Shown: positions 1 through 8,330, counted from the stretch's first letter. The stretch: 64,000 nt of DNA from Oscillospiraceae bacterium (GCA_015066225.1 SVOT01000004.1:124001-188000), one strand, 5' to 3'. Notes: generated from the sequence alone by a model not told the origin. Translations and numbers: made by a program.

Positions 1-339
1 TTTTGTGATGCCGTGAACTGAGGGAAGAACACCTGTGTACATTGAGCCAAAGCAGACAGGCGTAACGCTTGGCATAACCGAAAGCATCGGCAAGGCTAAA
101 TCCGAGCAAAGAGCCGCATCATTAAACATTTCGGTATATTTCTGGTATAGCCACAAAGCCACCGCATCGGGATTATAGAGAACGAATCTGTCGCACTTTT
201 TATCGCCCAGCTTTTTCTTTAACAGCGCTTCAACAAGAGTGTTTGCGTTCTCGGAATCGTTTCTTATAGCAACCCCCGCAAGTGAAAGCACTGTGTTTTT
301 CACGGAGGTTATACAAATTGAATTATAGTTCTCTGCCAT
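1..339 (-). CDS. Alkaline-phosphatase-superfamily / type I phosphodiesterase-like protein (3' part cut by the window)
   Basis: Only the first 113 codons are present; the gene runs off the left edge. The ATG at 337-339 is preceded by GGTGG. The stretch around residues 92-108 (MPSVTPVCFGSMYTG, then PSVHGI) matches the N-terminal metal/nucleophile region of nucleotide pyrophosphatase/phosphodiesterase and related alkaline-phosphatase-fold proteins, where a Thr or Ser following a Pro binds substrate. No signal peptide is visible, so it may be cytoplasmic. It lies 48 bases downstream of ddh on the same strand, with a hairpin between them. The superfamily call is an inference from one motif; substrate unknown. 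Confidence 0.55.
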   Translation of the reverse strand, partial: MAENYNSICITSVKNTVLSLAGVAIRNDSENANTLVEALLKKKLGDKKCDRFVLYNPDAVALWLYQKYTEMFNDAALCSDLALPMLSVMPSVTPVCFGSMYTGVLPSVHGITK

Positions 340-356
340 ATTACCACCATTCAGAA

Positions 357-381
357 AACCGCAAAGATAAACTTTGCGGTT
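357..381 (-). terminator. Hairpin terminator after ddh
   Basis: Perfect 10-bp stem (AACCGCAAAG / CTTTGCGGTT) with a 5-base loop, followed on the minus strand by TTTTC. It lies between the ddh stop and the next minus-strand gene. The U-run is short, so termination may be partial. Confidence 0.6.
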
Positions 382-387
382 CACGTA

Positions 388-1368
388 TCAGAGCATCTCT
401 TTTCTTAACTCTTCTGCACTTTTTTGTGAAAGGTATGCCGGTGCAATGTCAAACACGGTTTTGCAACCACTCATTCCCTCTTTATTCATTCGGTATGCCG
501 CTCTTGCATAAGCCACAATAACGCTTGATGTGAACTCGGGGTTCGAGTCAAGCTTCAGGCTGTATTCAATAACGTGGTTATTCTCACAGCTCTGACCTGT
601 TTTACCTGTTCTTATAACAAAGCCGCCGTGGGGAATACCCTTGTGGTCACGGTCAAGCTCCTCCTGTGAAATGAAGTGAACGGTTGTGTCGTATTCGTCG
701 AAGTAGTTTTTCATTGTAACTATTTCTTTTTCGATTCTCTCAAGGTCTGCACCGTCCTCGGCAACAACAAAGCATTCTCTTGTATGCTTCTGTCTTGTTG
801 TGAGCTCGGGCTGAGAACCGCTTCTTACCGCATCAAGAGCTTCATCAACCGGTATTGTATATTGTCTTGCATCAATGACACCGTCAACTCTTCTGATAGC
901 ATCGGAATGGCCCTGGCTGACGCCCTTGCCCCAGAAGGTATAATCCTTGCCATCGGGCAGAATACAACTTCCGTAAAGCCTGTTGAGAGAGAACATTCCC
1001 GGGTCCCAACCGACTGAAATGACAGCAATTTTACCGGATTTTTTAGCAGCACTATCAACGTTTTCAAAATGAACGGGAATATTTTTGTGGGTATCAAAGC
1101 TGTCAACAACGTTGAAATGCTCTGCCATTGCGGGGGTCTGAACAGGCAAATCGGTTGCACTGCCGCCACACATAATCAAAACGTCGATATCGTCTTTGTG
1201 AGAAAGAATGCTGTCTGTTTTATATACGGGTGCACCGGAAATGGTTGAAAGCCCCGACGGGTCACGTCTTGTAAACACGCAGGATATTGTCATATCACTG
1301 TTTTGTTTAACGGCGCATTCAACTCCCCTTGCGATGTTGCCGTAGCCGTAAAGTCCAATTTTTATCAT
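388..1368 (-). CDS. ddh: meso-Diaminopimelate D-dehydrogenase
   Basis: 326 aa, the normal length for the family. The N-terminus IGLYGYGNIARGVE is the NADPH-binding Rossmann glycine motif, followed by FTRRDPSGL, also typical of Ddh. The enzyme reductively aminates L-2-amino-6-oxopimelate to meso-diaminopimelate in one step (EC 1.4.1.16), giving lysine and the peptidoglycan cross-linking residue in the cytoplasm. The ATG has GGAGTG nine bases upstream and a clear promoter further up. It appears to be its own transcription unit, ending in the hairpin at 357-381. Confidence 0.93.
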   Translation of the reverse strand: MIKIGLYGYGNIARGVECAVKQNSDMTISCVFTRRDPSGLSTISGAPVYKTDSILSHKDDIDVLIMCGGSATDLPVQTPAMAEHFNVVDSFDTHKNIPVHFENVDSAAKKSGKIAVISVGWDPGMFSLNRLYGSCILPDGKDYTFWGKGVSQGHSDAIRRVDGVIDARQYTIPVDEALDAVRSGSQPELTTRQKHTRECFVVAEDGADLERIEKEIVTMKNYFDEYDTTVHFISQEELDRDHKGIPHGGFVIRTGKTGQSCENNHVIEYSLKLDSNPEFTSSVIVAYARAAYRMNKEGMSGCKTVFDIAPAYLSQKSAEELRKEML

Positions 1369-1404
1369 TGTGTATCACTCCATTTGTGTGAAAAATACTC
1401 CACT

Positions 1405-1433
1405 ATTGTATTACCATTTATTTTTACAGTCAA
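1405..1433 (-). promoter_or_regulatory. Sigma-A-type promoter of ddh
   Basis: On the minus strand TTGACT (1428-1433), a 17-base spacer, then TACAAT (1405-1410). The start codon lies about 37 bases downstream of the -10 box. Confidence 0.75.
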
Positions 1434-1440
1434 CTGTTTT

Positions 1441-2643
1441 TTATTCATTAACTGGATTTTTTTTGCTCTTTACTTTCCCATCGGCATTATGCTTTAAAAG
1501 CCTTTCGCTTTTTTGTTTGTAAAGATATTTATCTGCGGCACCAATAAACTCGGATATACTTTTAATTTCAGGAGTGTATTTGAAATAACCCACGCTCATA
1601 TGCAGGTTATATGCCTTGTTATGCTTTTTGGTTTCTTCCTCCAGACACAAATTAATAAGCTCACGAAATTCTTTCGGGTCAAAATCTTTTTTTGTTTCGC
1701 CGATAATAACAAACTCGTCACCGCCGTAACGGCTGACGAAAAAGTTTGTTTTTCTTACAGCATTTTTGAGAGCATCTGCCGCCATTATTATGGCAAGGTC
1801 ACCCTCAACGTGGCCGAGCTTGTCATTTATGCGTTTAAATGAATCAATATCGGTTATGAACAAATACAAATCCTTATTGGGATTTACATTTTTCATTTTA
1901 TTATCAAGGTACTTGACCATTTCGGTTCTGTTGTTGAGCTTTGTTAACGGGTCAACCGAAATCAACTGCTCACGTGTGCTAATATAAACCTGAAGCGCGG
2001 CAAAGGTAACACCCGCACTAATCATCGGCGAGCCCACGAGAAGCACCTGCAAAACGCCCATTACAAGCGGGAAAATGCAGAACGAGGCGAGTGTTCTGTA
2101 TTTTTCTCTTTTAAGATAGTTATCCTTATAAAACGAACGTATAAACGCCTTCAGAGAGGTCAGGAGAATGTAGAAAAAGCATATCCCGATATGCAAAATA
2201 TACAAATCGCCACGCTCATAAATCCCCTCATCATTTATAGAGAAGACCCAACCCTCATTAAACGAGCCAAGAATTATAACAATGCCCACAGCAAAAGGAA
2301 TCATACTTGTTATTAGCCCTTTTTTCGTTGTGGTTGTTCTTGTTTCAAGCTCGCTTTCTGAATAGAGATACCACATATATGAAACAATAAGCGTGAAAAT
2401 ATGGTAGATAAAGTTAACAACAAAATCCACTGAATCAGAAAAATGCCATTTGTAGGAAAAGTCAATTATACCCCAAACAAGGTCGCTTGTGCAAAGAATC
2501 GCAGACGACATTATAAACAACGAATACATCGTCTGGGACATTCGCTTGTCTGAGCTTTTAAGAATACGCAAAAGTATTGTTAAAAGAATACAAATACAAA
2601 AAACGTTCAGCGTACAATAAAGTATGCCTTCCATACTACCCAT
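1441..2643 (-). CDS. Membrane-bound diguanylate cyclase (GGDEF)
   Basis: 400 aa. The first ~225 residues hold about seven hydrophobic segments and no recognisable sensor motif; a GGDEF domain fills residues ~228-390. The intact RYGGDEF signature at ~305-311 and the upstream DPLTKLNNR motif indicate an active cyclase that joins two GTP into c-di-GMP at the membrane. The RxxD inhibitory site expected just before GGDEF is absent (KTNF there), so product feedback through that site is unlikely. The ATG has GAGGTGG upstream. It lies 16 bases after the rRNA methyltransferase gene and is probably co-transcribed with it. No EAL or PilZ partner is in the window. Confidence 0.9.
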   Translation of the reverse strand: MGSMEGILYCTLNVFCICILLTILLRILKSSDKRMSQTMYSLFIMSSAILCTSDLVWGIIDFSYKWHFSDSVDFVVNFIYHIFTLIVSYMWYLYSESELETRTTTTKKGLITSMIPFAVGIVIILGSFNEGWVFSINDEGIYERGDLYILHIGICFFYILLTSLKAFIRSFYKDNYLKREKYRTLASFCIFPLVMGVLQVLLVGSPMISAGVTFAALQVYISTREQLISVDPLTKLNNRTEMVKYLDNKMKNVNPNKDLYLFITDIDSFKRINDKLGHVEGDLAIIMAADALKNAVRKTNFFVSRYGGDEFVIIGETKKDFDPKEFRELINLCLEEETKKHNKAYNLHMSVGYFKYTPEIKSISEFIGAADKYLYKQKSERLLKHNADGKVKSKKNPVNE

Positions 2644-2659
2644 ATTTCCACCTCATTTC

Positions 2660-3826
2660 TTAGATTTTTGTGAGCAGCACAACCGTCTCAACGTGTGCCG
2701 TAAACGGGAACATATCAACCGGTTGAATTTTTTTCACTTTATAGCCGTTTTTAGTGAGATAAAACAAATCTCTTTGCTGTGTTTCGGGATTGCAGGAAAT
2801 GTAAACTATTCTTTCGGGTGCCAGCGAAATGGCACTTGAGAGAAACTTTTTGTCGCTGCCTGCCCTTGGCGGGTCCATAAACAACACATCACATTTTTCG
2901 CCCTGCTCCTTCATAGAGAGCATAAACTCACCCGCATCGGCACAAGCAAATTGAATATTTGCTTTTTCATTTATTTTTGCGTTGATTTTTGCATCTTTCA
3001 CCGCATCGGGGTTAAGCTCGCAACCGATAACCTCGCCCGCCTTTTCGGATGCCACAATTCCGATTGTTCCGATACCGCAATATGCGTCAATAACTCTTTC
3101 TTTGCCTGTCAACCCGGCGAATTCAACGGCTTTGTTATACAGAATTTCTGTTTGTATGGGGTTTATCTGGTAAAATGATTTTGCAGATATTCTGAAACGG
3201 CAACCACACAAAATATCTTCAATATAGCCCTTGCCGTAAAGAACACTTTCTTTGTCACCAAGCACCATACTTGTAAACTTGTTGTTTACATTCTGAATAA
3301 TTGTTGTTATTTCGGGATGAAGCTTCAAGAGCTCTTTTATAAAATCATTTTTCGAGGGAAATACCGTCGTGCCTGTTACCAGCACCACCATAATCTCACC
3401 GGTTGAAAAGCCATGCTTTACAAGCACATGGCGAAGAAACCCTCTTGAATTGCGCTCATCGTAAACAGTCAGTTTAAAGCTTTTGACAAGTTTTCTTATG
3501 GTACAGATTATTTCGTCTGCTTTATCATCTTCTATAAGACAGCTTTCAGTTTTAACAATGTTATGGGTGCTTGATTGATAAACGCCCGATATTATTTCAC
3601 CGCCACGAGTTCTGCCGAATGCCGCCTGCACCTTGTTTCTGTAGTGAAAAGGATTGTGCATACCGATAATGGGCGAAACCCTGTGAAAGCCCGCAAGAAG
3701 CTTAATTACCTTCGCTTGCTTGAACCTGAGCTGTTCCTCATAGCTCATATTCATAAGCTGACAGCCGCCGCATTTCCTTGAAACGGGACATATTCTGTTT
3801 TGAGAAGATTTTTTATTTTGCGGCAT
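2660..3826 (-). CDS. rlmCD: 23S rRNA (uracil-5-)-methyltransferase, RlmCD/RumA family
   Basis: 388 aa. N-terminal cysteines (CPVSRKCGGC, residues 13-22) form the 4Fe-4S site of the family. The Rossmann part has DAYCGIGTIG for S-adenosylmethionine, FMDPPRAG, and the catalytic cysteine in YISCNPETQQRD. It methylates uridines of 23S rRNA at C5. The N-terminal TRAM domain seen in many homologues is missing. The start overlaps the end of the upstream GtrA gene by 14 bases, implying translational coupling. Whether it modifies one or two uridines cannot be told from sequence. Confidence 0.9.
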   Translation of the reverse strand: MPQNKKSSQNRICPVSRKCGGCQLMNMSYEEQLRFKQAKVIKLLAGFHRVSPIIGMHNPFHYRNKVQAAFGRTRGGEIISGVYQSSTHNIVKTESCLIEDDKADEIICTIRKLVKSFKLTVYDERNSRGFLRHVLVKHGFSTGEIMVVLVTGTTVFPSKNDFIKELLKLHPEITTIIQNVNNKFTSMVLGDKESVLYGKGYIEDILCGCRFRISAKSFYQINPIQTEILYNKAVEFAGLTGKERVIDAYCGIGTIGIVASEKAGEVIGCELNPDAVKDAKINAKINEKANIQFACADAGEFMLSMKEQGEKCDVLFMDPPRAGSDKKFLSSAISLAPERIVYISCNPETQQRDLFYLTKNGYKVKKIQPVDMFPFTAHVETVVLLTKI

Positions 3827-4313
3827 TTTGTTTTTCCTTTTCTTTTTTTGCTACATCGTTTGTATTCATACTGTCTTTGTAAACAAAGAAACGGCAGAAC
3901 AGAAATTCAGTTACCATATTCGTTGCCATTGTAACACCAAGAACAAGATATTCTGCAAAATCCCAGGGCAGGCTCTTCGTTGCAAGCTCGCCCAAAATTG
4001 TTGACACAGGTGTGAACACACAATAAAAGCCGAAAACCTTAAGCATTGCTACGGGTATATTGGTAGCTGACTTGAAAGTAAACTTTCTGTTGAAGGTAAA
4101 ATTCCAGATAACAGAAAGAATAAGAGCAACAAGATAATATGCTCCGTATTCAGATTCAAAAAACCATTTTGTAAAACCGTTTGTTCCCTTGATTTCGGGC
4201 ATTAACTCATTTAACAGGGTAAAACTCAAAACCTGTATTGCCCCCGCCGAGGCAGAAAAGCAAGCAAACTTCACCGCTTGCAGAATATTATCTCTTTTAC
4301 TCATTTTCTCCAT
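3813..4313 (-). CDS. GtrA family membrane protein
   Basis: 166 aa from the ATG at 4311-4313, chosen because GAGGTGG lies five bases upstream; a GTG nine bases earlier would overlap that site. Four membrane segments with the GtrA-like motif NFTFNRKFTFKS after the second. Family members are thought to move or present lipid-linked sugars for cell-surface polysaccharide or teichoic acid glycosylation. No glycosyltransferase partner is adjacent. First gene of the unit that continues into the rRNA methyltransferase and the diguanylate cyclase. Confidence 0.8.
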   Translation of the reverse strand: MEKMSKRDNILQAVKFACFSASAGAIQVLSFTLLNELMPEIKGTNGFTKWFFESEYGAYYLVALILSVIWNFTFNRKFTFKSATNIPVAMLKVFGFYCVFTPVSTILGELATKSLPWDFAEYLVLGVTMATNMVTEFLFCRFFVYKDSMNTNDVAKKEKEKQNAAK

Positions 4314-4342
4314 TTTTACCACCTCACAGTATGTATATAATC

Positions 4343-4371
4343 AGTATAGCACAGCAAGCTTTATATTGCAA
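4343..4371 (-). promoter_or_regulatory. Promoter of the GtrA - rRNA methyltransferase - diguanylate cyclase unit
   Basis: Minus strand TTGCAA (4366-4371), 17-base spacer, TATACT (4343-4348), about 30 bases before the GtrA ATG. Confidence 0.65.
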
Positions 4372-4385
4372 ATAAAAGATACATT

Positions 4386-4634
4386 ACTCCGAGGTCATCA
4401 AAACGCCTAAAAAATAGTACCCTCGGTAAAACCGAGGGTACGTTATTTTTGTTCTGCGTAAAAAGCAATTAACAATAGTTTGTAGATATTAATTGATTTT
4501 TGATGCAGAAGGCGTTTTTGTTGCACCGACGGTGTATAAAAATACTCCGAGGTCAGCAAAACGCCTAAAAATAAAAAGCCCTCGGTAAAACCGAGGGCAT
4601 ATTTTATTTTGTTCTGCGCAAAAAGCAATTAATA
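4386..4634 (-). repeat. Structured intergenic repeat, locus A (two copies, period 159)
   Basis: Two copies lie behind the LCAT-like gene, reading in that gene's direction. Each contains a U-tailed hairpin (4579-4598 and 4418-4440, stem built on CCCTCGGT/ACCGAGGG) flanked by conserved blocks: GCAGAACAAAA before it, then AGGCGTTTTG and CGGAGTAT-TTTT-ATACACCG (a second hairpin) and CTTCTGCATCAAAAA after it. The second copy ends before the GtrA promoter. The same flanks recur at 24924-25295 with a different stem sequence. The first hairpin would also serve as the terminator for the hydrolase gene. A 61-codon open frame here is a shadow of the repeat. Confidence 0.8.
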
Positions 4635-6308
4635 GATACCTGTTGCCATGTAGAGGATTTCCTTAGCATCAGCTGTTGTAATCTTTTCATCCTCATCAAT
4701 ATCACCGAGAACAAGAAGCTCGTCAGTAGCCTTCATCTGGCCTGCGGCAATTTTAAGAGCAATTCTTGCATCAGCTGTTGTAACTGCACCGCTCTTATCA
4801 AGGTCGCCAATTATACCATCAATTGTGATGGGCTTTGTTGTTCTCTTGTATGTGTTGTGAAGGAAGAACTGGGGATAATTCTCTTTATCGGTTGTAACAG
4901 TCATCTGCTTCTTTGCACCAAGGAGCCACATAATGATATCTGTTGAACCGTCGTCTGCATTGTAAGTATGCTGAAGGTTTTTGATGAACCATGTGTTCTC
5001 GGGGAACATACATGTAGAAGCATCTACCTTACAATCCCAAGAAACGTGGTTGTGCTGGTCCTTAACTGCCTGCTCGTGAATCTGTGCCCAGTCATTGTGT
5101 GCCTGGAGATATTTTGAACAGGTTGCACCGCCGCTCCAGTATTTAACGTCGATGATTGTGTCGCTCTGTTCAAACTCTTTGCTTACAGGAATCATCTGGC
5201 AGTTGTAACCACCAACGATGCCGAACCTCATACCGTCTGCCATAGCATCTTCGATGATGTTCTTAGCATCCTTCTGGATTTCATAGTAAGCGTCAATCTT
5301 ATCTTCGAGAGCTTTATTGATATCTTTACCGAAGATAAACTCTTTACCCTTTTCATAATCCTCACCGGGGACAAGGCTCCAGAAGCCGGGCATACCCGCA
5401 ATGTAGGGATTGAATGTGTCGGTATAAGAACGAGGAAGAATATTTGACAAAACATATTCAATATCGCCGAAATATTCACCTGAAAGGTCTTCGTAGGTTG
5501 CTATAAATGAAATAATGAAAGCAGCAATATGTGTTGTAGCGCTGACATTTGCCAACTGAACAAGGAAGTTTTCAACAGCAAATGCATCGATTTCAAGCTC
5601 GTTGGTAACAACGTTACCTGCAAGGCTTGTTCCCTGCCATGCGGGAGAAACAAATACAAGGTTGTTAATAAGGCTACCGCCATTAGCAGCAAGGTATGCA
5701 AGAACAACGTTTGCACCCATACTGTAACCGATAAGGTTAACTTTTCTTACACCTGTTTCATTTTTAACGGTTTTGATGAAATCCTTCAACTCAGCAGCAA
5801 CATCAATAGGAGATGAGCGCCAGTCATAGCTGAAGTTATAAACATTCTCTTCGCCGTATTCTTTTGCATAAACCTCTGCAAAAACAACAAGGCTTGCCTT
5901 TTCTTCTTCTGTGTACTGTGACATGGGCTTTGTAAGCTGTTTAAAGCCAATTGTGTCATCAACAGGAGTACCATCGGGATTGTAGCCGATAGGCTCAAGG
6001 TATTTGTTTACAACAGGGAAGAATTCGTTTGCAAATTCGTCGTAATCCTTCTTTGCTGTGCCGTATTTGATAATGCCACCGATAAGAGCGCCACCGATGT
6101 CTTTACCCATAGCTGTGAGAGAATCTGAATCCGTGGGGAAAACGGGTGCTTCATCAGCAGTACCGTAGTTTTTATACAACTCGGTAGAGAATATACCGTC
6201 AACAATAATGAGGGGCAAGGCTTTAGCCGCTGAAACGGGCATAACAAAAGCAAGAGCCACAAGCACTATTGCTAAGGTAACGCTAACAATTTTCTTAGTT
6301 GCTTTCAT
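4629..6308 (-). CDS. Secreted LCAT-like alpha/beta hydrolase with C-terminal dockerin-like domain
   Basis: 559 aa from the ATG at 6306-6308, which has AGGAGG five bases upstream and begins a clear signal peptide (MKATKK, hydrophobic core, cleavage near VSA-AKA at 27). A longer frame lacks both. Residues ~30-450 form an alpha/beta hydrolase of the lecithin:cholesterol acyltransferase/lipase type: FSYDWR at ~159-164 and nucleophile elbow GYSMG at 194-198 (Ser196). The last ~60 residues hold two DxDxxxxxTxxDA calcium-loop segments (GDLDKSGAVTTADA and GDIDEDEKITTADA), as in type I dockerins. Probably an extracellular esterase, phospholipase or acyltransferase; substrate unknown. No cohesin or scaffoldin is in the window. 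Confidence 0.78.
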   Translation of the reverse strand: MKATKKIVSVTLAIVLVALAFVMPVSAAKALPLIIVDGIFSTELYKNYGTADEAPVFPTDSDSLTAMGKDIGGALIGGIIKYGTAKKDYDEFANEFFPVVNKYLEPIGYNPDGTPVDDTIGFKQLTKPMSQYTEEEKASLVVFAEVYAKEYGEENVYNFSYDWRSSPIDVAAELKDFIKTVKNETGVRKVNLIGYSMGANVVLAYLAANGGSLINNLVFVSPAWQGTSLAGNVVTNELEIDAFAVENFLVQLANVSATTHIAAFIISFIATYEDLSGEYFGDIEYVLSNILPRSYTDTFNPYIAGMPGFWSLVPGEDYEKGKEFIFGKDINKALEDKIDAYYEIQKDAKNIIEDAMADGMRFGIVGGYNCQMIPVSKEFEQSDTIIDVKYWSGGATCSKYLQAHNDWAQIHEQAVKDQHNHVSWDCKVDASTCMFPENTWFIKNLQHTYNADDGSTDIIMWLLGAKKQMTVTTDKENYPQFFLHNTYKRTTKPITIDGIIGDLDKSGAVTTADARIALKIAAGQMKATDELLVLGDIDEDEKITTADAKEILYMATGIY

Positions 6309-6376
6309 TGTAATCCTCCTAATTATAGATACCGACAGCAATACACAATACAGTACGCTATCATATATACAAACAG

Positions 6377-6405
6377 ATTTTATCACACAATTCCGCTAAT
6401 TGCAA
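6377..6405 (-). promoter_or_regulatory. Promoter of the LCAT-like hydrolase gene
   Basis: Minus strand TTGCAA (6400-6405), 17-base spacer, TAAAAT (6377-6382). It leaves a leader of about 60 bases before the ATG at 6308. Confidence 0.65.
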
Positions 6406-6483
6406 GTAAATTGAAAAATTTTTCATCTCACTAATGACGATTTTGAACATTATTTATTGTTGATTTTTCATAATTTTTCTCTG

Positions 6484-7278
6484 TCAGATTTTTAAAGAGA
6501 CTTCTCCCGATGAAACTACCCCTTTTTCACCGTTTTCATAGGTTACCTTCAATTCACAATTTTCAGTTATTCCGTCAACAAAGGCTGACCTGACACTATC
6601 ACCCGAAATCACAGAAACCTGTTTGCCGATAACAATACTTCTTCGTATATATTCATCGGTGTGACTTTTCAGTGACATACCATTATTATATACATCAAAA
6701 AATTCACTCAAAAAAGCGGCACAAAATTTGTTTCTAAGATTTTCTTTTCTTTCACTAAAAACCGCGCCTGCAATATTTTTAATTTCCTCAGGGAAACCGC
6801 TATCGGGAGCATATATATTAACCCCAACCCCCAGAACTGCATAGCTCAGCTTGTTGCTTGACGGGTCAATGCTTGCTTCTGTCAGAATTCCGCACACTTT
6901 TTTGCCACCGACAAAAATATCGTTGACCCATTTTATTTCGGGAGCCTTCGCACCGCATTCTTCTAACGCTCTGCAGACCGCTACCGCTGCCGCAGTAGTT
7001 ATAAAAACGGATTCCGCCGCTTTTATTTCGGGTCTGAGCAGCAAGCTCATATAAACGCCTGTGTCACCGGGGGAATAAAAGCTTCTGCCAAGACGCCCTC
7101 TGCCAGCGGTTTGCTCGCCCGCCACAACAAACAAGCCCTCTTCTGCCCCATTCTCTGCAAATGAGCGCACCAAAGAATTTGTTGAATCCGTTTTTCCAAA
7201 AACCTTTATTAAAACTTTATCTTTAAGCTTTTCTGACAAGCTGAGGGCAATGTTTTCTGCGTTTAAAAAATCTGTCAT
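6484..7278 (-). CDS. birA: Biotin--[biotin carboxyl-carrier protein] ligase
   Basis: 264 aa from the ATG at 7276-7278 (GAGG seven bases upstream); an earlier in-frame start would run into the terminator stem of the preceding gene. It has the biotinyl-AMP loop GRGRLGRSFYSP, then KWVNDIFVGGKKVCGILTE and the C-terminal SH3-like domain. It activates biotin with ATP and attaches it to a lysine of acetyl-CoA carboxylase carrier or similar proteins. The N-terminal winged-helix repressor domain of E. coli BirA is absent, so it should not act as a transcriptional regulator. Own transcription unit or readthrough from the gene at 7332. Confidence 0.9.
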   Translation of the reverse strand: MTDFLNAENIALSLSEKLKDKVLIKVFGKTDSTNSLVRSFAENGAEEGLFVVAGEQTAGRGRLGRSFYSPGDTGVYMSLLLRPEIKAAESVFITTAAAVAVCRALEECGAKAPEIKWVNDIFVGGKKVCGILTEASIDPSSNKLSYAVLGVGVNIYAPDSGFPEEIKNIAGAVFSERKENLRNKFCAAFLSEFFDVYNNGMSLKSHTDEYIRRSIVIGKQVSVISGDSVRSAFVDGITENCELKVTYENGEKGVVSSGEVSLKI

Positions 7279-7291
7279 ATATACCTCGTAA

Positions 7292-7320
7292 TAAAAAAAC
7301 AGCGTCACAAGGACGCTGTT
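7292..7320 (-). terminator. Rho-independent terminator after the glycine-rich repeat protein
   Basis: Stem AACAGCGTC/GACGCTGTT with a 5-base loop, followed on the minus strand by a run of seven T. It lies 12 bases after the stop of the gene at 7332. Confidence 0.9.
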
Positions 7321-7331
7321 TCAAATGCTGA

Positions 7332-8330
7332 TTAATAGTCAATCTTGTATTCTGTGATAACCTCAATACCAACCTTTGCACCATTGATTTTAAGGGGACC
7401 CATAGCGGCATCAAGACCAAGAATACAGGGAGCATCAAGATCAAGGCTTACAAGGTTGCCGGTTGCTTTGTCAATAGTTGCAACAGCTGTAACGTTTTCA
7501 TAATCAATGTTGATATTGTTGAGTTTAAGAAGAGGGAAGCTACCGATAGCACCTGTAATCTGTGATTCTTCGATAACACCTGCAACAGCACCGACACCGT
7601 CAGCACCGGTTTGGGGGTTTGTTGCGTTTTTAGCAACTACTGTAATAACGTAGTTGTTGCCTTTTTCTTCTTTTGTTATTTTCTGGATACCGTTCAAAGT
7701 AAGATTAGAGGCATCAGGAAGCTTTTCTTTTTCCCAAGGCTCGTTTTTTTCTTGGATTGAAGCAGCATCCTTAACCATAAACATACCCATCAAAGAGCTG
7801 CCGACACTTGAAAGTGCACCGGCTTCAACAATGCCCTTGTAGTTGATAGCACCGTCTTTAACACGGATAACACTCTTGGATTTTGTTCTTGCGCTATTTA
7901 CTGCTTTTTTATAAATATCAAGGGTTGCCTGATCATTGGTAGCAGCACCTGCATTACCTGCGCTACCTGCATCGCCTGTACCTGCATTACCTGCATCGCC
8001 TGTGCCCGCGTTACCTGCGTCGCCCGTACCCGCATCGCCTGTGCTTGCGTTACCTGCGTCGCCTGTGCCCGCGTTACCTGCGTCGCCTGTACCAACGTCG
8101 CCTGTGCCTGCGTTACCTGCATCGCCCGTTCCGACGTTACCTGTTCCGACACTGTTATTATTCTGATATGACTGGTTATTGCTACCCGCCTGAACCTGCT
8201 GAGTCTTGCCATCTTCTCTTGAAGCAACAATTAACATAACAGAAGCCATATTGTTTGCTGTGATAAGAGCAATTGCGATGGTAACCGCCGCAACAGCCAA
8301 AATTATCTTTTTAACAGGTGACATATTCAT
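7332..8330 (-). CDS. Membrane-anchored protein with GTGDAGNA repeats
   Basis: 332 aa from ATG 8328-8330 (MNMSPVKK); GGAG lies ten bases upstream. One N-terminal hydrophobic helix (residues ~6-32) then NNMAS; no lipobox, so a signal anchor or secreted protein. Residues ~55-125 are low complexity, built from eight-residue units close to GTGDAGNA with some five-residue units. The ~200-residue C-terminal part has charged beta-like segments ending in IEVITEYKIDY, reminiscent of secreted substrate- or lipid-binding folds, but I do not recognise it. Units differ at synonymous sites, so the repeat is not freshly expanded. The Asp residues could bind calcium; that is speculation. Strong consensus promoter, own terminator. 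Confidence 0.7.
   Translation of the reverse strand: MNMSPVKKIILAVAAVTIAIALITANNMASVMLIVASREDGKTQQVQAGSNNQSYQNNNSVGTGNVGTGDAGNAGTGDVGTGDAGNAGTGDAGNASTGDAGTGDAGNAGTGDAGNAGTGDAGSAGNAGAATNDQATLDIYKKAVNSARTKSKSVIRVKDGAINYKGIVEAGALSSVGSSLMGMFMVKDAASIQEKNEPWEKEKLPDASNLTLNGIQKITKEEKGNNYVITVVAKNATNPQTGADGVGAVAGVIEESQITGAIGSFPLLKLNNINIDYENVTAVATIDKATGNLVSLDLDAPCILGLDAAMGPLKINGAKVGIEVITEYKIDY
7935..8155 (-). repeat. Coding tandem repeat, 24-nt unit (GTGDAGNA)
   Basis: Degenerate 24-base and 15-base units inside the gene at 7332-8330. The opposite strand also stays open through the repeat, producing Pro/Ala-rich frames with no ribosome binding site; those are shadows. Confidence 0.85.

Noticed and set aside
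4443-4628. Small protein-coding gene (61 codons) and a similar 76-codon frame at 25145-25375
   Set aside because: Both frames lie across the structured repeat, share only repeat-derived residues (YTPS-QQ-RLLHQKS), cross terminator hairpins and have no ribosome binding site.
7898-8230. Pro/Ala- and Gln/Val/Met-rich frames over the GTGDAGNA repeat, and similar frames over the PVEA repeat at 35190-35748
   Set aside because: Repeat periods divisible by three keep all frames open; only the annotated frames have ribosome binding sites and folded flanking domains.
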